The position numbers and the translations under genes are program-made. The notes below the pieces were generated by a model. That model did no database searches, had not been told where the DNA came from, and was given only the letters and a program-made list of their open reading frames with translations. 64,000 nucleotides of DNA, from assembly GCA_022793815.1 (NCBI GenBank), contig JAAWDP010000011.1, forward strand, positions 153,457 through 217,456. The letters run 5' to 3'. Of this stretch, positions 21,301-27,695 are shown one piece after another. Position 1 is the stretch's first letter, and each line of letters begins with the position of its first letter. This stretch comes from Clostridia bacterium. Lineage in GTDB: Bacteria; Bacillota; Clostridia; Christensenellales; Pumilibacteraceae.

Positions 21301-24300
21301 GCGAGTAAATCTCTCGAAGAAAACCTGCCGGTAGTCGAAGCGGCGGCGCATAATAAAAATCTCGACGTTCGTATCGAAAACAATGCTTATGTGTTCTATT
21401 TCCCGCTTAAAGTCATAGTTTACGATACTTACAACGGCAGCGGATTCCTCGACGGAACATGGCAGTTGCTTACCATTCTCGTGCGTATCAACAATGCCGC
21501 GCCTACCGTCAACACTTCGCTTTACGGCAATACAAGCAGCTCGAGCACCCCGTATTTTGCGGTTTCGCTTACAAAGGGCGACGAGTACACCTTGAATATG
21601 ACCGAAACTATTTTCGACAGCGACTTTGTCCGTCAGGGCAATTCGTATATGACTCAGGCGGAAATAGAGGCAAGCAGCGAGTATGACATCGACGCAAACG
21701 ACTGGCTTGTGTTCGGCAACGGATATAAGGACATTGCGGGCGACAGCGTTCCCGATGTCGGCTATGCCAACTATAAGGCAAGAAGCACGACGGGCGGCAT
21801 GGTGAAAGACTCGATAATCCCCGAAGCCGATAAGGTCATCGAAGCCGAAATTACCAACAATACAATCAAACTCAAAGCGCTCAAAAAAGTAAGCGGTCAG
21901 ACGTTCGTTATAATCCGCGTCCGCGACAACCACGGCGCGTATGTGAACTTCAACGTGCTCGTAAGCGTCGTAAACAAGCCGCCCGAACTTTTGCACAAAC
22001 GCAACAGCAGCGGCGAAATTCTGTCGGGAACCCAGTATTATCCTGCCGGAACTACCGACATAAAGATGAAGACGGGCGATTCCTTCGACGTGGTTGTCAC
22101 GCCTTACGATTCGTTCTACAATGCGCTTTCGTCCGAACAGCAGAACAACATTTCTTTCGGCGGAACGCACAATCCCGAAACGTTCTCCATGGAAACGATG
22201 GCGTTCGATAAGATTAAACCGTTTTTAAGCGACAGCACCAAGGCTGAATATTTCGGTAAGAGCATAAATCTCGGCTCTTACGTTGTCGCAGACGACGATT
22301 CGCCCGAAAGCCTGCGTTTCTCGGAATATCCGACCACGCAATCGGTAAACGGCAAATTCACCGTTACGGCGCAGAACATTTACAGAGACCCGGCAGGCAA
22401 CGGCAACGTCATGACCGTTCATGTGGTTGCAAGCGGCGTATGCTCGAATATGCCTCTCAAATTCACGGTAATGGACGGCAGCAGAAAGACTGTCAGCGTT
22501 ACTTTCAACGTGACCGTTGTCAGCACGCCGCCTCAAATGAACAAAGACGTGCCCGACGGACTCGAAAAAGAAACCGACCCCGATGCTGCCGAGGTAAATC
22601 CTTCCGATATAAGTGACGGCAGAGTGTTCAGACTCGACCTCAAAGCGGGCGAGAAGTTCAACCTTCCGCTTTCCGCTCTGTGCAACGACCCCGACGTGGG
22701 CGAAACCGCAAGCATGTACCTGTACAATGCATTCAACGGTTCTCCGTTCTCGATAGGCGGCGACGAGTCGGGCATAACGTCCTCTCAGTATGTCAAACTT
22801 TCTACGCCTGCCGCCGACGGCGCGCGTCCCAAGTCGCTGATAATAGAGCCTAACAACTTTATCGCAGAAAGCGGCAAGTCGTTCGAACAGATAGTATTCT
22901 ATGTCATGGACGCCAACGGACAGTCCCTTGCGGATGCCCAGAAAATAATAATAAACGTCTATATCGAGCCTAACGAGGTTACGAACCCGTCGATACAGGG
23001 CGCAAACAGAACCACCGTTCCGTTCAGCGTCAAATCGAAGGCGGCTTACGAGGATGAAACCGACGTAAACGAAAAGCCCAGCAAGCTCACTGTTATAAAG
23101 ACGTCCGACGCCACGCGCGCGGCAAGCGGCTACATCGTAGACCCCGACGTCGCAATGAACGGCACGGCATACTCTATCAAGGTATACGCGCTGCTTGACG
23201 TTACGGTTACGGACGGCAGCCTCAAAGCCGACGGCGTCAAAATCACGGACTTTGAAACCGTAAAAGACACTCTTGTACCCAACACTAACTTCAACCGTTA
23301 CGAGGTGAAACGCTACGTCACTCAGGGCGGCAGCATGGTGACCGAATCCGCAAGCGAAGTCAATGCCGACTTGTACGGTTACGTTTCGCGCTATTTCGAA
23401 ATGGACTTCTCGTCCAACGGAGCTACAATCAATTTCGTTCCCACAAACGTGACTTTGGAAAGAAACATTCCTATTTGCGTAGAGGTTACAAAACGCGGCG
23501 TTCCTTCCGGAACGGAAGAAAAATACACTTCGCGCGCATACTTCTCGATTTCCGTAGATAACAGCGCTCCTACGGCAATGGCAGAGTCCGAATTCAACGA
23601 CAATGCATTCGATGTCGGCGGCGTTAAGTACCTTCACTTCGTAGGCAAAGTCGGCGAGTCGCGCACCTACTTTATGCAGGACGGCTTCATTGAGAACTCC
23701 GAAGAAAAACGCGGACTGTTTACCGACCTCGATTCCAACGATACGCTTAAATTCGTGGAAACCGTAAACGGCGGACTCGGTTACGAAGTGCCTTCGAGAT
23801 ACGATTTCGGCGACGGAGAAGGCGAAGTTGCCGTTACCGACGCATGGAAAGCAAATCCCGCGAAACGCCTCGGAACGGCGTTCACAATCGAGAAATCGAG
23901 CGACCTCAGCCGCATAACCGTCAAAATCAACCGTAAGGTCGACGCAGGCGAATTGAACGGCAAAGATTCTTATCGCATTCCCGTTCGTGTCTACGGCGAG
24001 GACAGAAGCGGTGCGAGAATTTCCACGGTTATCATACTCGAAATCACGAACACCGCGCCCGTCGTGGTGGAACAGACCGACGCGTCGAAGGGTTATACGG
24101 TTACTCCCGTTGCAGGCAGCAACGACGAATATCTGTTTGCGGCGAGTATCGAAGGCGGCAAGCGTCTTACCGTAAACCTCAAAGACATCTACTATGACGC
24201 AGACTCGGTTTCCGACGGTCACGACATAATCAACTTTGTCGGCGGTTCGTCGAGCGACGGCTATCTTACCGATATAAGCCGCAATCCGGGCGCCGTACAT

Positions 24301-26025
24301 CCGGTGTATACGGGCACGTCCAATACGGGCGATGTACTGTTCCGTATAACAAGCTCCGAGATAAGCGACAAAATCTATATCGAGGGCGTATCGTACAAGA
24401 GAGGCGCGCAGGGAATTGCACGTTTGCAGATAGCGGACAGCACGGGTGCAAGAACCAAAACGATAATTTTGCAGCTGACCGTAGGCAACAGTGCGCCTAC
24501 GCGTGTTGACGAAAGCAAGAGCCGTATCGACCTGCTCGGAAGCAATACTTCGGAAGAAAACAGCAACTCGCTCCCGTCGCAGACGTTCAGCATTCTCGAC
24601 TTCTTCAACGATAAGAACCCCGACGATATGACTGCCGTAGCGGACAGCGCGAACGGGCAATTCCCCGGCGGAACGTATTTGCGTATCGTTGCGATAGAGC
24701 TTTTGCCCCTCGACGAAAGCGGTACCAACGGCGAAGTCCTTATTCGTCCCGAAAGTAACGACCCCAACGACCCGTCGGGCGGAAAATTCAATAACCTGTT
24801 CATGACGGGCGTATCGTCCGACAACCCGCAGAAATTCTTTGTTCGCGGTATCGTGGGCACATACGGCTGGCAGATGCTCAGAATCTTCGTGCTTGACGAC
24901 GGCGGCAGTATTGACGCAACGGATGTGGGCGAGCCCGTGAGCATTGACATAAGAGTCGTGTTTGCGCGCGACCCGAGCGACCAGGTCGGCAATACGATAT
25001 CCATCGTCCGCGGCAGAACCGAGCAGAACGTCACCGTTCAGAAAATACTCGACCGCGACGGCAAACCTTACAGCAGCGGCTATACCATTACGGGCTTCGA
25101 AATTCCGAATGCGTCCAAAAACAGTGTGGAAATCACGACGCTTACGGACGACGACAAGAAAATCCGTCACGATATCCGCGCTACGGGCGAAGTCGGCAAG
25201 ACCTATCCTATAACGGCGAAATGCAATATCGGCTCGCTTACGGGTCAGGACGTCACGTTCTATGTACTCGTTACGGAAAACAAGGCGCCGGATTTGAAGG
25301 CAGACTATAAGAACGATATATGTCACTTCATGGAAAGTCAGGAAACTGCCGAGGGTATAATCCGTGTCGCGCCCGATTACTTCTTTGTCGACGACGACGA
25401 GGATTTGCCCGAAAAGGTAATGAAGTTCCTCTCGGTCAAGAGCAGTATGCCGAGCGCATGCGACGTTACTCTCGATAAGAGCAGAAACGAGATTATCCTT
25501 AAATTCAAAGCCAATTCGGAAGTCGAACTCACAATAGAGATAACCGACGAAACGGGCGACATAGTCTCGCATACCGTCAAGGTTCAGTGCAAGAGCAAAC
25601 CCAACCTCAGTTTCTTTGCGTCAATGCTCATCTTCATATCGAACAATCCTTGGTTGTTCTCGATAGTTGTCGGCTCGCTGTTGCTGTTTATCATAATTCT
25701 GATAATCATTATAATAGCGGTCAAGAAGAAACGCAAGATGCGCAGAGAGATAGAAGCATTGCTTGTTTCCGAAATGGAAATGGAGGAACAGATGCTCAAG
25801 CTTTCCGCAGGTCAGCAACAGCAGAATCCGTACTATAACAGCTACGGCTATCTGCCTCCTACGCAAGCAACGCCCAATGCTCCCATGCTCGGGCAGGGCG
25901 GACCCGCAGCAGGCGCAACACCGCCTCCGACCACGACGGCAATCGGTTTGAACCCGGGTGCATCGAAAAACGAACCGCCCAAAAACGACGGAAACGGCGG
26001 CGGATTCGACGGCAGCAACTTCTAA
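15301..26025 (+). CDS. Giant surface protein, tandem paralogue of the preceding gene
   Basis: The 3574-residue protein repeats the whole plan of its neighbour. It has a signal peptide (core about 5-23, then SAAMLTTSDALA), an ALK/LTK-like glycine-rich domain (about 80-325, with YNYTGG, LEAWGAQGG, GGGYNGGGNAGSYGSSGAGGG and a six-Gly tract), and repeats beginning near 323, 595, 771, 1176, 1332, 2063, 2224, 2752, 2916, 3062 and 3326. These positions match the first protein closely, so the pair arose by full-length duplication, now well diverged. The membrane helix follows NPWLF (W3451), then KKKRKMRR and a roughly 100-residue tail with ALLVSEMEMEEQMLKLSAGQ and a Pro-rich end. No cell-wall sorting motif or enzymatic signature was seen. 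It probably works beside the first protein at the cell surface. A strong terminator follows. Confidence 0.85.
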   Translation: MKKKLLYLLLTFAIAVTFGIGSAAMLTTSDALAKTSASAEGEDVSVSQSAENIQGTWTRTTAAANIAGTAIAANCYYKQYNYTGGAQTVVLPAGQYILEAWGAQGGNDANYYGGHGGYTQAKFTVSGDTTVRIVIGGNGASGANNSGGGYNGGGNAGSYGSSGAGGGATHFQLGNASTLSGLKGRKNDVLIVAGGGGGAGNTYTTNGHNSGWGGNSPGPAYGTGGYLNGNDTYFGQGQHRVQGGGSVLDGGGGGGGYYGGRGSNADANGGGGSSFVNTSSGRCTNAIYRNGNANMPNPTSWNGNYTKGSGQNGLRGYARIISLNTAPVAKSGVNGGTAYRGESKATSLTPTSLATDTGNACTTLSWAESNKVYSNSACTTLATSFFDVTNVTAGGTGAITLKPKILFGTGKPNTNKTFYIKVKDNGGLVTTCSFTFESTDRSVTARTGISVVNSGKTNEYRVGTSNTTNVNEVKASNKIYNPAASKYTVVVVNPIAAGMNDIVINASDLFTDADATTYDQLLITKISNPTSTAYTVAGQGSTNGLGFTSVKITHNAGAAMTTYINSVTLTVQSMEKSSKKLVGNAPTINLVFKIDNTRPKITADCLYSSRVGAGATNINLSQFCSDVDGNRLEIKEVKVPVNEFNYVDYKNGVATDRAFGYTGSVYDFPASDNGIVSGVNGTAKTGEGTKALKFERNSAAAASGDTSQAYVSYSIDPNGQYITLNPLRATRSQYDSAQNAKRGDFYIMVRVEDKGDPSDTGIWFPIAIKIANTMPSQPSAVAVADSASAKTDAQGNKVMYFSPMGLGVLEPTEENLNSDAAQIPAIADDRDVYATFVDGASTQNVLCTYMYNEFLVFDQSHFDAGKKIKTPFYEMELVPLYAKAVTAAKIAKGKSILKPSGVTDGGWQRYDEWGSDIWIAQNSNNSLISFYGIKVTFLRSTNNVYIQQPIVVKDTRGETNSATSSVNTGTLDGLVNLLVKVSNSEVTRLDKDEIAKTDENISAARSNTTGYDALNKNGDAKVKAQLDGEVVTYYVPNGYTFDITPYDIAADVDMAAGWKAGENTNPLRKRVNNAIADTNAAYTAQLAEAGKELSYFFTTDLLSLSTTEGKIKLDELTFSGDPFGTNMSAGDISSTAERLTVSTTSRTSTGNPMSFNVRVTDGTSTKQIQIRIHVIDNAPELKEEASGVFYLSSNYAGLNASNTNSSSDYDMDDFVSSDKDLYAYNYNIREIKPVDIAVDYEDSNLYFANSQITFYTLGINGKYQQLLDGDFYVDASFAMASGTRTGQVLKIVAKSSTQNLPGGLFIGVNITDNYGYDSAANTSEIIIQVEVVNALPEVNRDIDNFGFTPNTDEDGNTTYEWKISPSSSTDIETARYVVSSKEVLNHLRGEGVSDKNMRLMSADNDNGQGLYLYAGGYENSTQNVPNVPLYGVYSGDMTETRDIAVYFTRPSESYVEPIKLMDIVYFKDNGVTFTELPKAYDHDGTALQASSKYSGPAARDYIDNPHWAIKITATASFAEAVQFTVRVRDTADRSRAGEGGYNGKRVLNTAGDAFVADHKVLGATELHFSVDIGSLGMTVPHVKYNTVGQTGGTTNQYYTEDGTGAFIEYKDFYYNGIDVGSAVSVPISYFAYPSALPKDTTDSEKNKHIVAVSYNSVFHNGFAANKHGNNLNKEIFKNISLTDGVTVWSGETLNDNPFVMFDSWLMDSVPGTKPMSNYINSNLTAPGGTAEIHKLLYENRHGITITSRGPRSGSAALKLTLDLALYKNFTNNEPTVDIDSASNLPVTAKVTVDVRLENKNIKVVDANSTTDTQIEEYSTGTYIPQSNRDTYTFRLVRKNQTEEGIINVRYTDDNRITIDDNMSENIIESCTAKYLDGANFLFNSLGTTDAPVLTRDQLRHMISADTANSFANTQPTTNLTKNLAKYLGLTQTTDTDIFNELNRLLSAGQESALDTILANVKPNAHYDDYFDIEPSVDGESFTIKTKKKTSIEYTQLTGYDASKSLEENLPVVEAAAHNKNLDVRIENNAYVFYFPLKVIVYDTYNGSGFLDGTWQLLTILVRINNAAPTVNTSLYGNTSSSSTPYFAVSLTKGDEYTLNMTETIFDSDFVRQGNSYMTQAEIEASSEYDIDANDWLVFGNGYKDIAGDSVPDVGYANYKARSTTGGMVKDSIIPEADKVIEAEITNNTIKLKALKKVSGQTFVIIRVRDNHGAYVNFNVLVSVVNKPPELLHKRNSSGEILSGTQYYPAGTTDIKMKTGDSFDVVVTPYDSFYNALSSEQQNNISFGGTHNPETFSMETMAFDKIKPFLSDSTKAEYFGKSINLGSYVVADDDSPESLRFSEYPTTQSVNGKFTVTAQNIYRDPAGNGNVMTVHVVASGVCSNMPLKFTVMDGSRKTVSVTFNVTVVSTPPQMNKDVPDGLEKETDPDAAEVNPSDISDGRVFRLDLKAGEKFNLPLSALCNDPDVGETASMYLYNAFNGSPFSIGGDESGITSSQYVKLSTPAADGARPKSLIIEPNNFIAESGKSFEQIVFYVMDANGQSLADAQKIIINVYIEPNEVTNPSIQGANRTTVPFSVKSKAAYEDETDVNEKPSKLTVIKTSDATRAASGYIVDPDVAMNGTAYSIKVYALLDVTVTDGSLKADGVKITDFETVKDTLVPNTNFNRYEVKRYVTQGGSMVTESASEVNADLYGYVSRYFEMDFSSNGATINFVPTNVTLERNIPICVEVTKRGVPSGTEEKYTSRAYFSISVDNSAPTAMAESEFNDNAFDVGGVKYLHFVGKVGESRTYFMQDGFIENSEEKRGLFTDLDSNDTLKFVETVNGGLGYEVPSRYDFGDGEGEVAVTDAWKANPAKRLGTAFTIEKSSDLSRITVKINRKVDAGELNGKDSYRIPVRVYGEDRSGARISTVIILEITNTAPVVVEQTDASKGYTVTPVAGSNDEYLFAASIEGGKRLTVNLKDIYYDADSVSDGHDIINFVGGSSSDGYLTDISRNPGAVHPVYTGTSNTGDVLFRITSSEISDKIYIEGVSYKRGAQGIARLQIADSTGARTKTIILQLTVGNSAPTRVDESKSRIDLLGSNTSEENSNSLPSQTFSILDFFNDKNPDDMTAVADSANGQFPGGTYLRIVAIELLPLDESGTNGEVLIRPESNDPNDPSGGKFNNLFMTGVSSDNPQKFFVRGIVGTYGWQMLRIFVLDDGGSIDATDVGEPVSIDIRVVFARDPSDQVGNTISIVRGRTEQNVTVQKILDRDGKPYSSGYTITGFEIPNASKNSVEITTLTDDDKKIRHDIRATGEVGKTYPITAKCNIGSLTGQDVTFYVLVTENKAPDLKADYKNDICHFMESQETAEGIIRVAPDYFFVDDDEDLPEKVMKFLSVKSSMPSACDVTLDKSRNEIILKFKANSEVELTIEITDETGDIVSHTVKVQCKSKPNLSFFASMLIFISNNPWLFSIVVGSLLLFIIILIIIIIAVKKKRKMRREIEALLVSEMEMEEQMLKLSAGQQQQNPYYNSYGYLPPTQATPNAPMLGQGGPAAGATPPPTTTAIGLNPGASKNEPPKNDGNGGGFDGSNF
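16048..16065 (+). repeat. (GGC)6 in-frame tract
   Basis: Six consecutive GGC codons in the glycine-rich domain of the second giant protein, at the position equivalent to the (GGC)7 tract of the first. Confidence 0.8.
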
Positions 26026-26050
26026 AATAAAGCCGAATTACAATTAAACA

Positions 26051-26087
26051 AAACATACCCCGACTTTGCGGTCGGGGTATGTTTTAT
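26051..26087 (+). terminator. Terminator of the giant gene region
   Basis: ACATACCCCGAC (26053-26064) pairs perfectly with GTCGGGGTATGT (26071-26082), flanked by A and T runs, so it could act in both directions. Confidence 0.9.
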
Positions 26088-26097
26088 CAAAACAAAT

Positions 26098-26135
26098 AAA
26101 AAAGACGGTCTGCTTTTTTGCGGACCGTCTTTTGT
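26098..26135 (-). terminator. Terminator of the HPr-like gene
   Basis: AAGACGGTC (from 26102) pairs with GACCGTCTT (ending 26131), with A and T flanks on the two sides. It ends the leftward HPr-like gene and backs up the neighbouring rightward terminator. Confidence 0.85.
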
Positions 26136-26145
26136 CGGAGCCTTG

Positions 26146-26376
26146 TTATTTTGCTATATACGGAACCAGCTCCGCAAGCAAGTCGTCGCATTTTTCGCTG
26201 TGTATTTCAAGCACAATCGGTTTGGAAAGGTCCAAACTGAAAATGCCGAGCAGCGATTTCGCGTCAATCAAAAACCTTCCGCTTCTCAAATCGATATCGT
26301 AAGGATATTTGCTTACGATGTTGACAAAGTGCTTCACGCTTTCGGCCATACTGAGTATTACTTTGACAGATTTCAT
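26146..26376 (-). CDS. HPr-fold protein lacking the phosphocarrier histidine (Crh-like)
   Basis: This 76-residue protein aligns with HPr of the phosphotransferase system over its whole length. SKYPYDIDL matches the HPr segment ASKYDADVNL, and KSLLGIFSL (40-48) matches KSIMGVMSL around regulatory Ser46, so Ser41 is retained. The active-site loop GIHARPA is replaced by SMAESV, so both the phosphorylated His15 and Arg17 are missing. It therefore cannot carry phosphate in the normal PTS relay. B. subtilis Crh is the known parallel: no His15, Ser46 kept, and a role in CcpA-mediated catabolite control. Start ATG follows GGAGGCAGTAA. The gene is monocistronic with its own promoter and terminator. 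Confidence 0.75.
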   Translation of the reverse strand: MKSVKVILSMAESVKHFVNIVSKYPYDIDLRSGRFLIDAKSLLGIFSLDLSKPIVLEIHSEKCDDLLAELVPYIAK

Positions 26377-26407
26377 TTACTGCCTCCCGTTAGATTACTG
26401 TACGGAT

Positions 26408-26437
26408 AGTATACCACTAACCGAGTGCAAAAAGCAA
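26408..26437 (-). promoter_or_regulatory. Promoter of the HPr-like gene
   Basis: On the minus strand, TTGCTT (26437-26432) and TATACT (26413-26408) are separated by 18 bases. Confidence 0.5.
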
Positions 26438-26488
26438 ACGATTTTGTTTCGATTTTACGAAATAATTCCCTCGTCCGCAAATATTTGC

Positions 26489-26517
26489 TTGCCTAACACA
26501 AACTTATATGTTACAAT
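26489..26517 (+). promoter_or_regulatory. Promoter of the acidic hypothetical gene
   Basis: TTGCCT (26489-26494), a 17-base spacer and TACAAT (26512-26517), followed by TTTGGAGG before the GTG start. Confidence 0.6.
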
Positions 26518-26550
26518 AATACGGTAATTATATTTGTTTGGAGGCAGTGC

Positions 26551-27324
26551 GTGATTAAAGACGTTCAAAAATATATGACCGACTCCGAAGACGATTTCGC
26601 TTCTTTCCTTGCCGCCATAGACGAGTTAATCGGTTCGCAGTATATTCTCGCGGAAAGTAAGATTTCCGTGCTTTTACAGCGTATTGCAGCCTCTCGCAGG
26701 ACATACTCACTGTTCGAGCGCGCGCTTTCGGGCTTCGATTTCAATTACGAGTTTTCTCTTGCGAAACGCCGCACCGCGGCGGGCGGGGAAACGATTGCAT
26801 TGCCGCCTTCGCGTAAACGCACAGTCGCGCTTGTGTTCTGTCTGCTGCTCGATTTCGATACGGGCAGATTCCGTCTGCGCGATTTCCTTCACATCTATTT
26901 TTTCAGCAATAACAATCCCAACTGGGAATTTGCGGCGTTTGTAAAAGACGTGCTTATGCCGTTCAGAGAAGCGGCGGAATCGCTTTATTTCGGCGGCGAA
27001 GAAGAGGACGAGCCCGAGGACGGCGAAGATATGTATGACGGAGACGAAAGACTGTCCGAACTGGAAACGCTGTTTACCGATTTCGGCACGCTTTCCGATA
27101 AAATCATAGACAGCGAGCTCACCGACGACGAATACGACGAAACCGAGTTTGCGCTCGGGGTGCTTTCGCGTGCTCTTACCGGCGCGGACAGAGAGGGAAT
27201 ACGCCTTGCATACATGGCTCTCAAATCCACCGCCGCAAAAATTCCAGCGCTTGACTCGCTGCGCGGCGACATTGCCGCATTCGGAGAAAAGCTGGTGCGG
27301 CTCGGCGCAATTCCTTTTGTTTGA
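26551..27324 (+). CDS. Hypothetical protein with acidic central segment
   Basis: I do not recognise this 257-residue protein. It begins with GTG, supported by a GGAGG site seven bases upstream. No signal peptide or clear membrane helix is present. The N-terminal half is predicted helical and contains FCLLLDFDTGRFRLRDFLHI, which resembles a folded hydrophobic core. Residues about 150-170 are almost all Asp, Glu and Gly, and the C-terminal part is again helical. It has its own promoter and no operon partner. The T-box leader of trpB2 begins soon after its stop codon. Confidence 0.6.
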   Translation: MIKDVQKYMTDSEDDFASFLAAIDELIGSQYILAESKISVLLQRIAASRRTYSLFERALSGFDFNYEFSLAKRRTAAGGETIALPPSRKRTVALVFCLLLDFDTGRFRLRDFLHIYFFSNNNPNWEFAAFVKDVLMPFREAAESLYFGGEEEDEPEDGEDMYDGDERLSELETLFTDFGTLSDKIIDSELTDDEYDETEFALGVLSRALTGADREGIRLAYMALKSTAAKIPALDSLRGDIAAFGEKLVRLGAIPFV

Positions 27325-27367
27325 CGGCGCGCGGATAATATGATTTTGAAAAGTCGGGCGTAAAAGC

Positions 27368-27396
27368 TTGACTTTTTTTTATGCATGTAGTAATAT
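27368..27396 (+). promoter_or_regulatory. Promoter of the T-box/trpB2 transcript
   Basis: TTGACT (27368-27373), a 17-base spacer and TAATAT (27391-27396), with the T-box stem I starting within about ten bases of the expected transcription start. Confidence 0.7.
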
Positions 27397-27401
27397 AAAC
27401 G

Positions 27402-27666
27402 AAACCGATGAGGTAAAGTAGTAACTCGGAAAAAGCCAATCCAAAGAGAGTCTGCGGCGGTGGAATGCAGACGGTTCGGCTCGGGCGAATGGATTACCGA
27501 GGGCAGACGTGAAACCTTCGATTTGGGCGCGTAGCGTATGACGGAACCCTTCCGTTACAGAGGGAGAGCATGACGGTGCTTGTAATGAGGCGTCCGAAAG
27601 GACTGCGAATTTGGGTGGCAACACGGATTTATTCGTCCCAAGCGGATTATAGTCCGTGTTTTTTTG
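27402..27666 (+). ncRNA. T-box leader, tryptophan (UGG) specifier
   Basis: This leader has the standard T-box parts: a GATGAG motif near 27408, a specifier-loop 5' strand AGTAG, an AG-bulge segment AAAGAGAG near 27445, and a specifier-loop 3' strand GAATGGA. GGTAA pairs with TTACC (27494-27498) to close the loop, placing TGG at 27490-27492 as the specifier codon. The T-box sequence TTTGGGTGGCAACACGG (near 27610-27625) is the antiterminator element. The alternative terminator pairs AACACGGA (27620-27627) with TCCGTGTT (27653-27660), followed by T residues. Uncharged tRNA-Trp should stabilise the antiterminator and switch on the gene downstream, a tryptophan synthase beta chain. Confidence 0.92.
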
Positions 27667-27695
27667 TTACGATTATTTTGCGGAGGTAAACGAAA

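Noticed and set aside
17626..25572. Long minus-strand open frames opposite the second giant gene (17626-20043, 20206-22170, 22225-25572)
   Set aside because: Same pattern as above; they are mirror images of the sense codon use and lack start signals. Their presence in both paralogues reflects shared composition, not real genes.
4638..26025. LPXTG-type cell-wall anchoring of the giant proteins
   Set aside because: No LPXTG-like motif precedes the C-terminal helix, and the cytoplasmic tails are 85-100 residues, far too long for a sorting signal.
27345..27380. AAGTC..GACTT followed by T residues read as a terminator of the acidic hypothetical gene
   Set aside because: The stem is only about five pairs with a long loop, while TTGACT in it forms a 17-base-spaced promoter with TAATAT. 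I kept the promoter reading.
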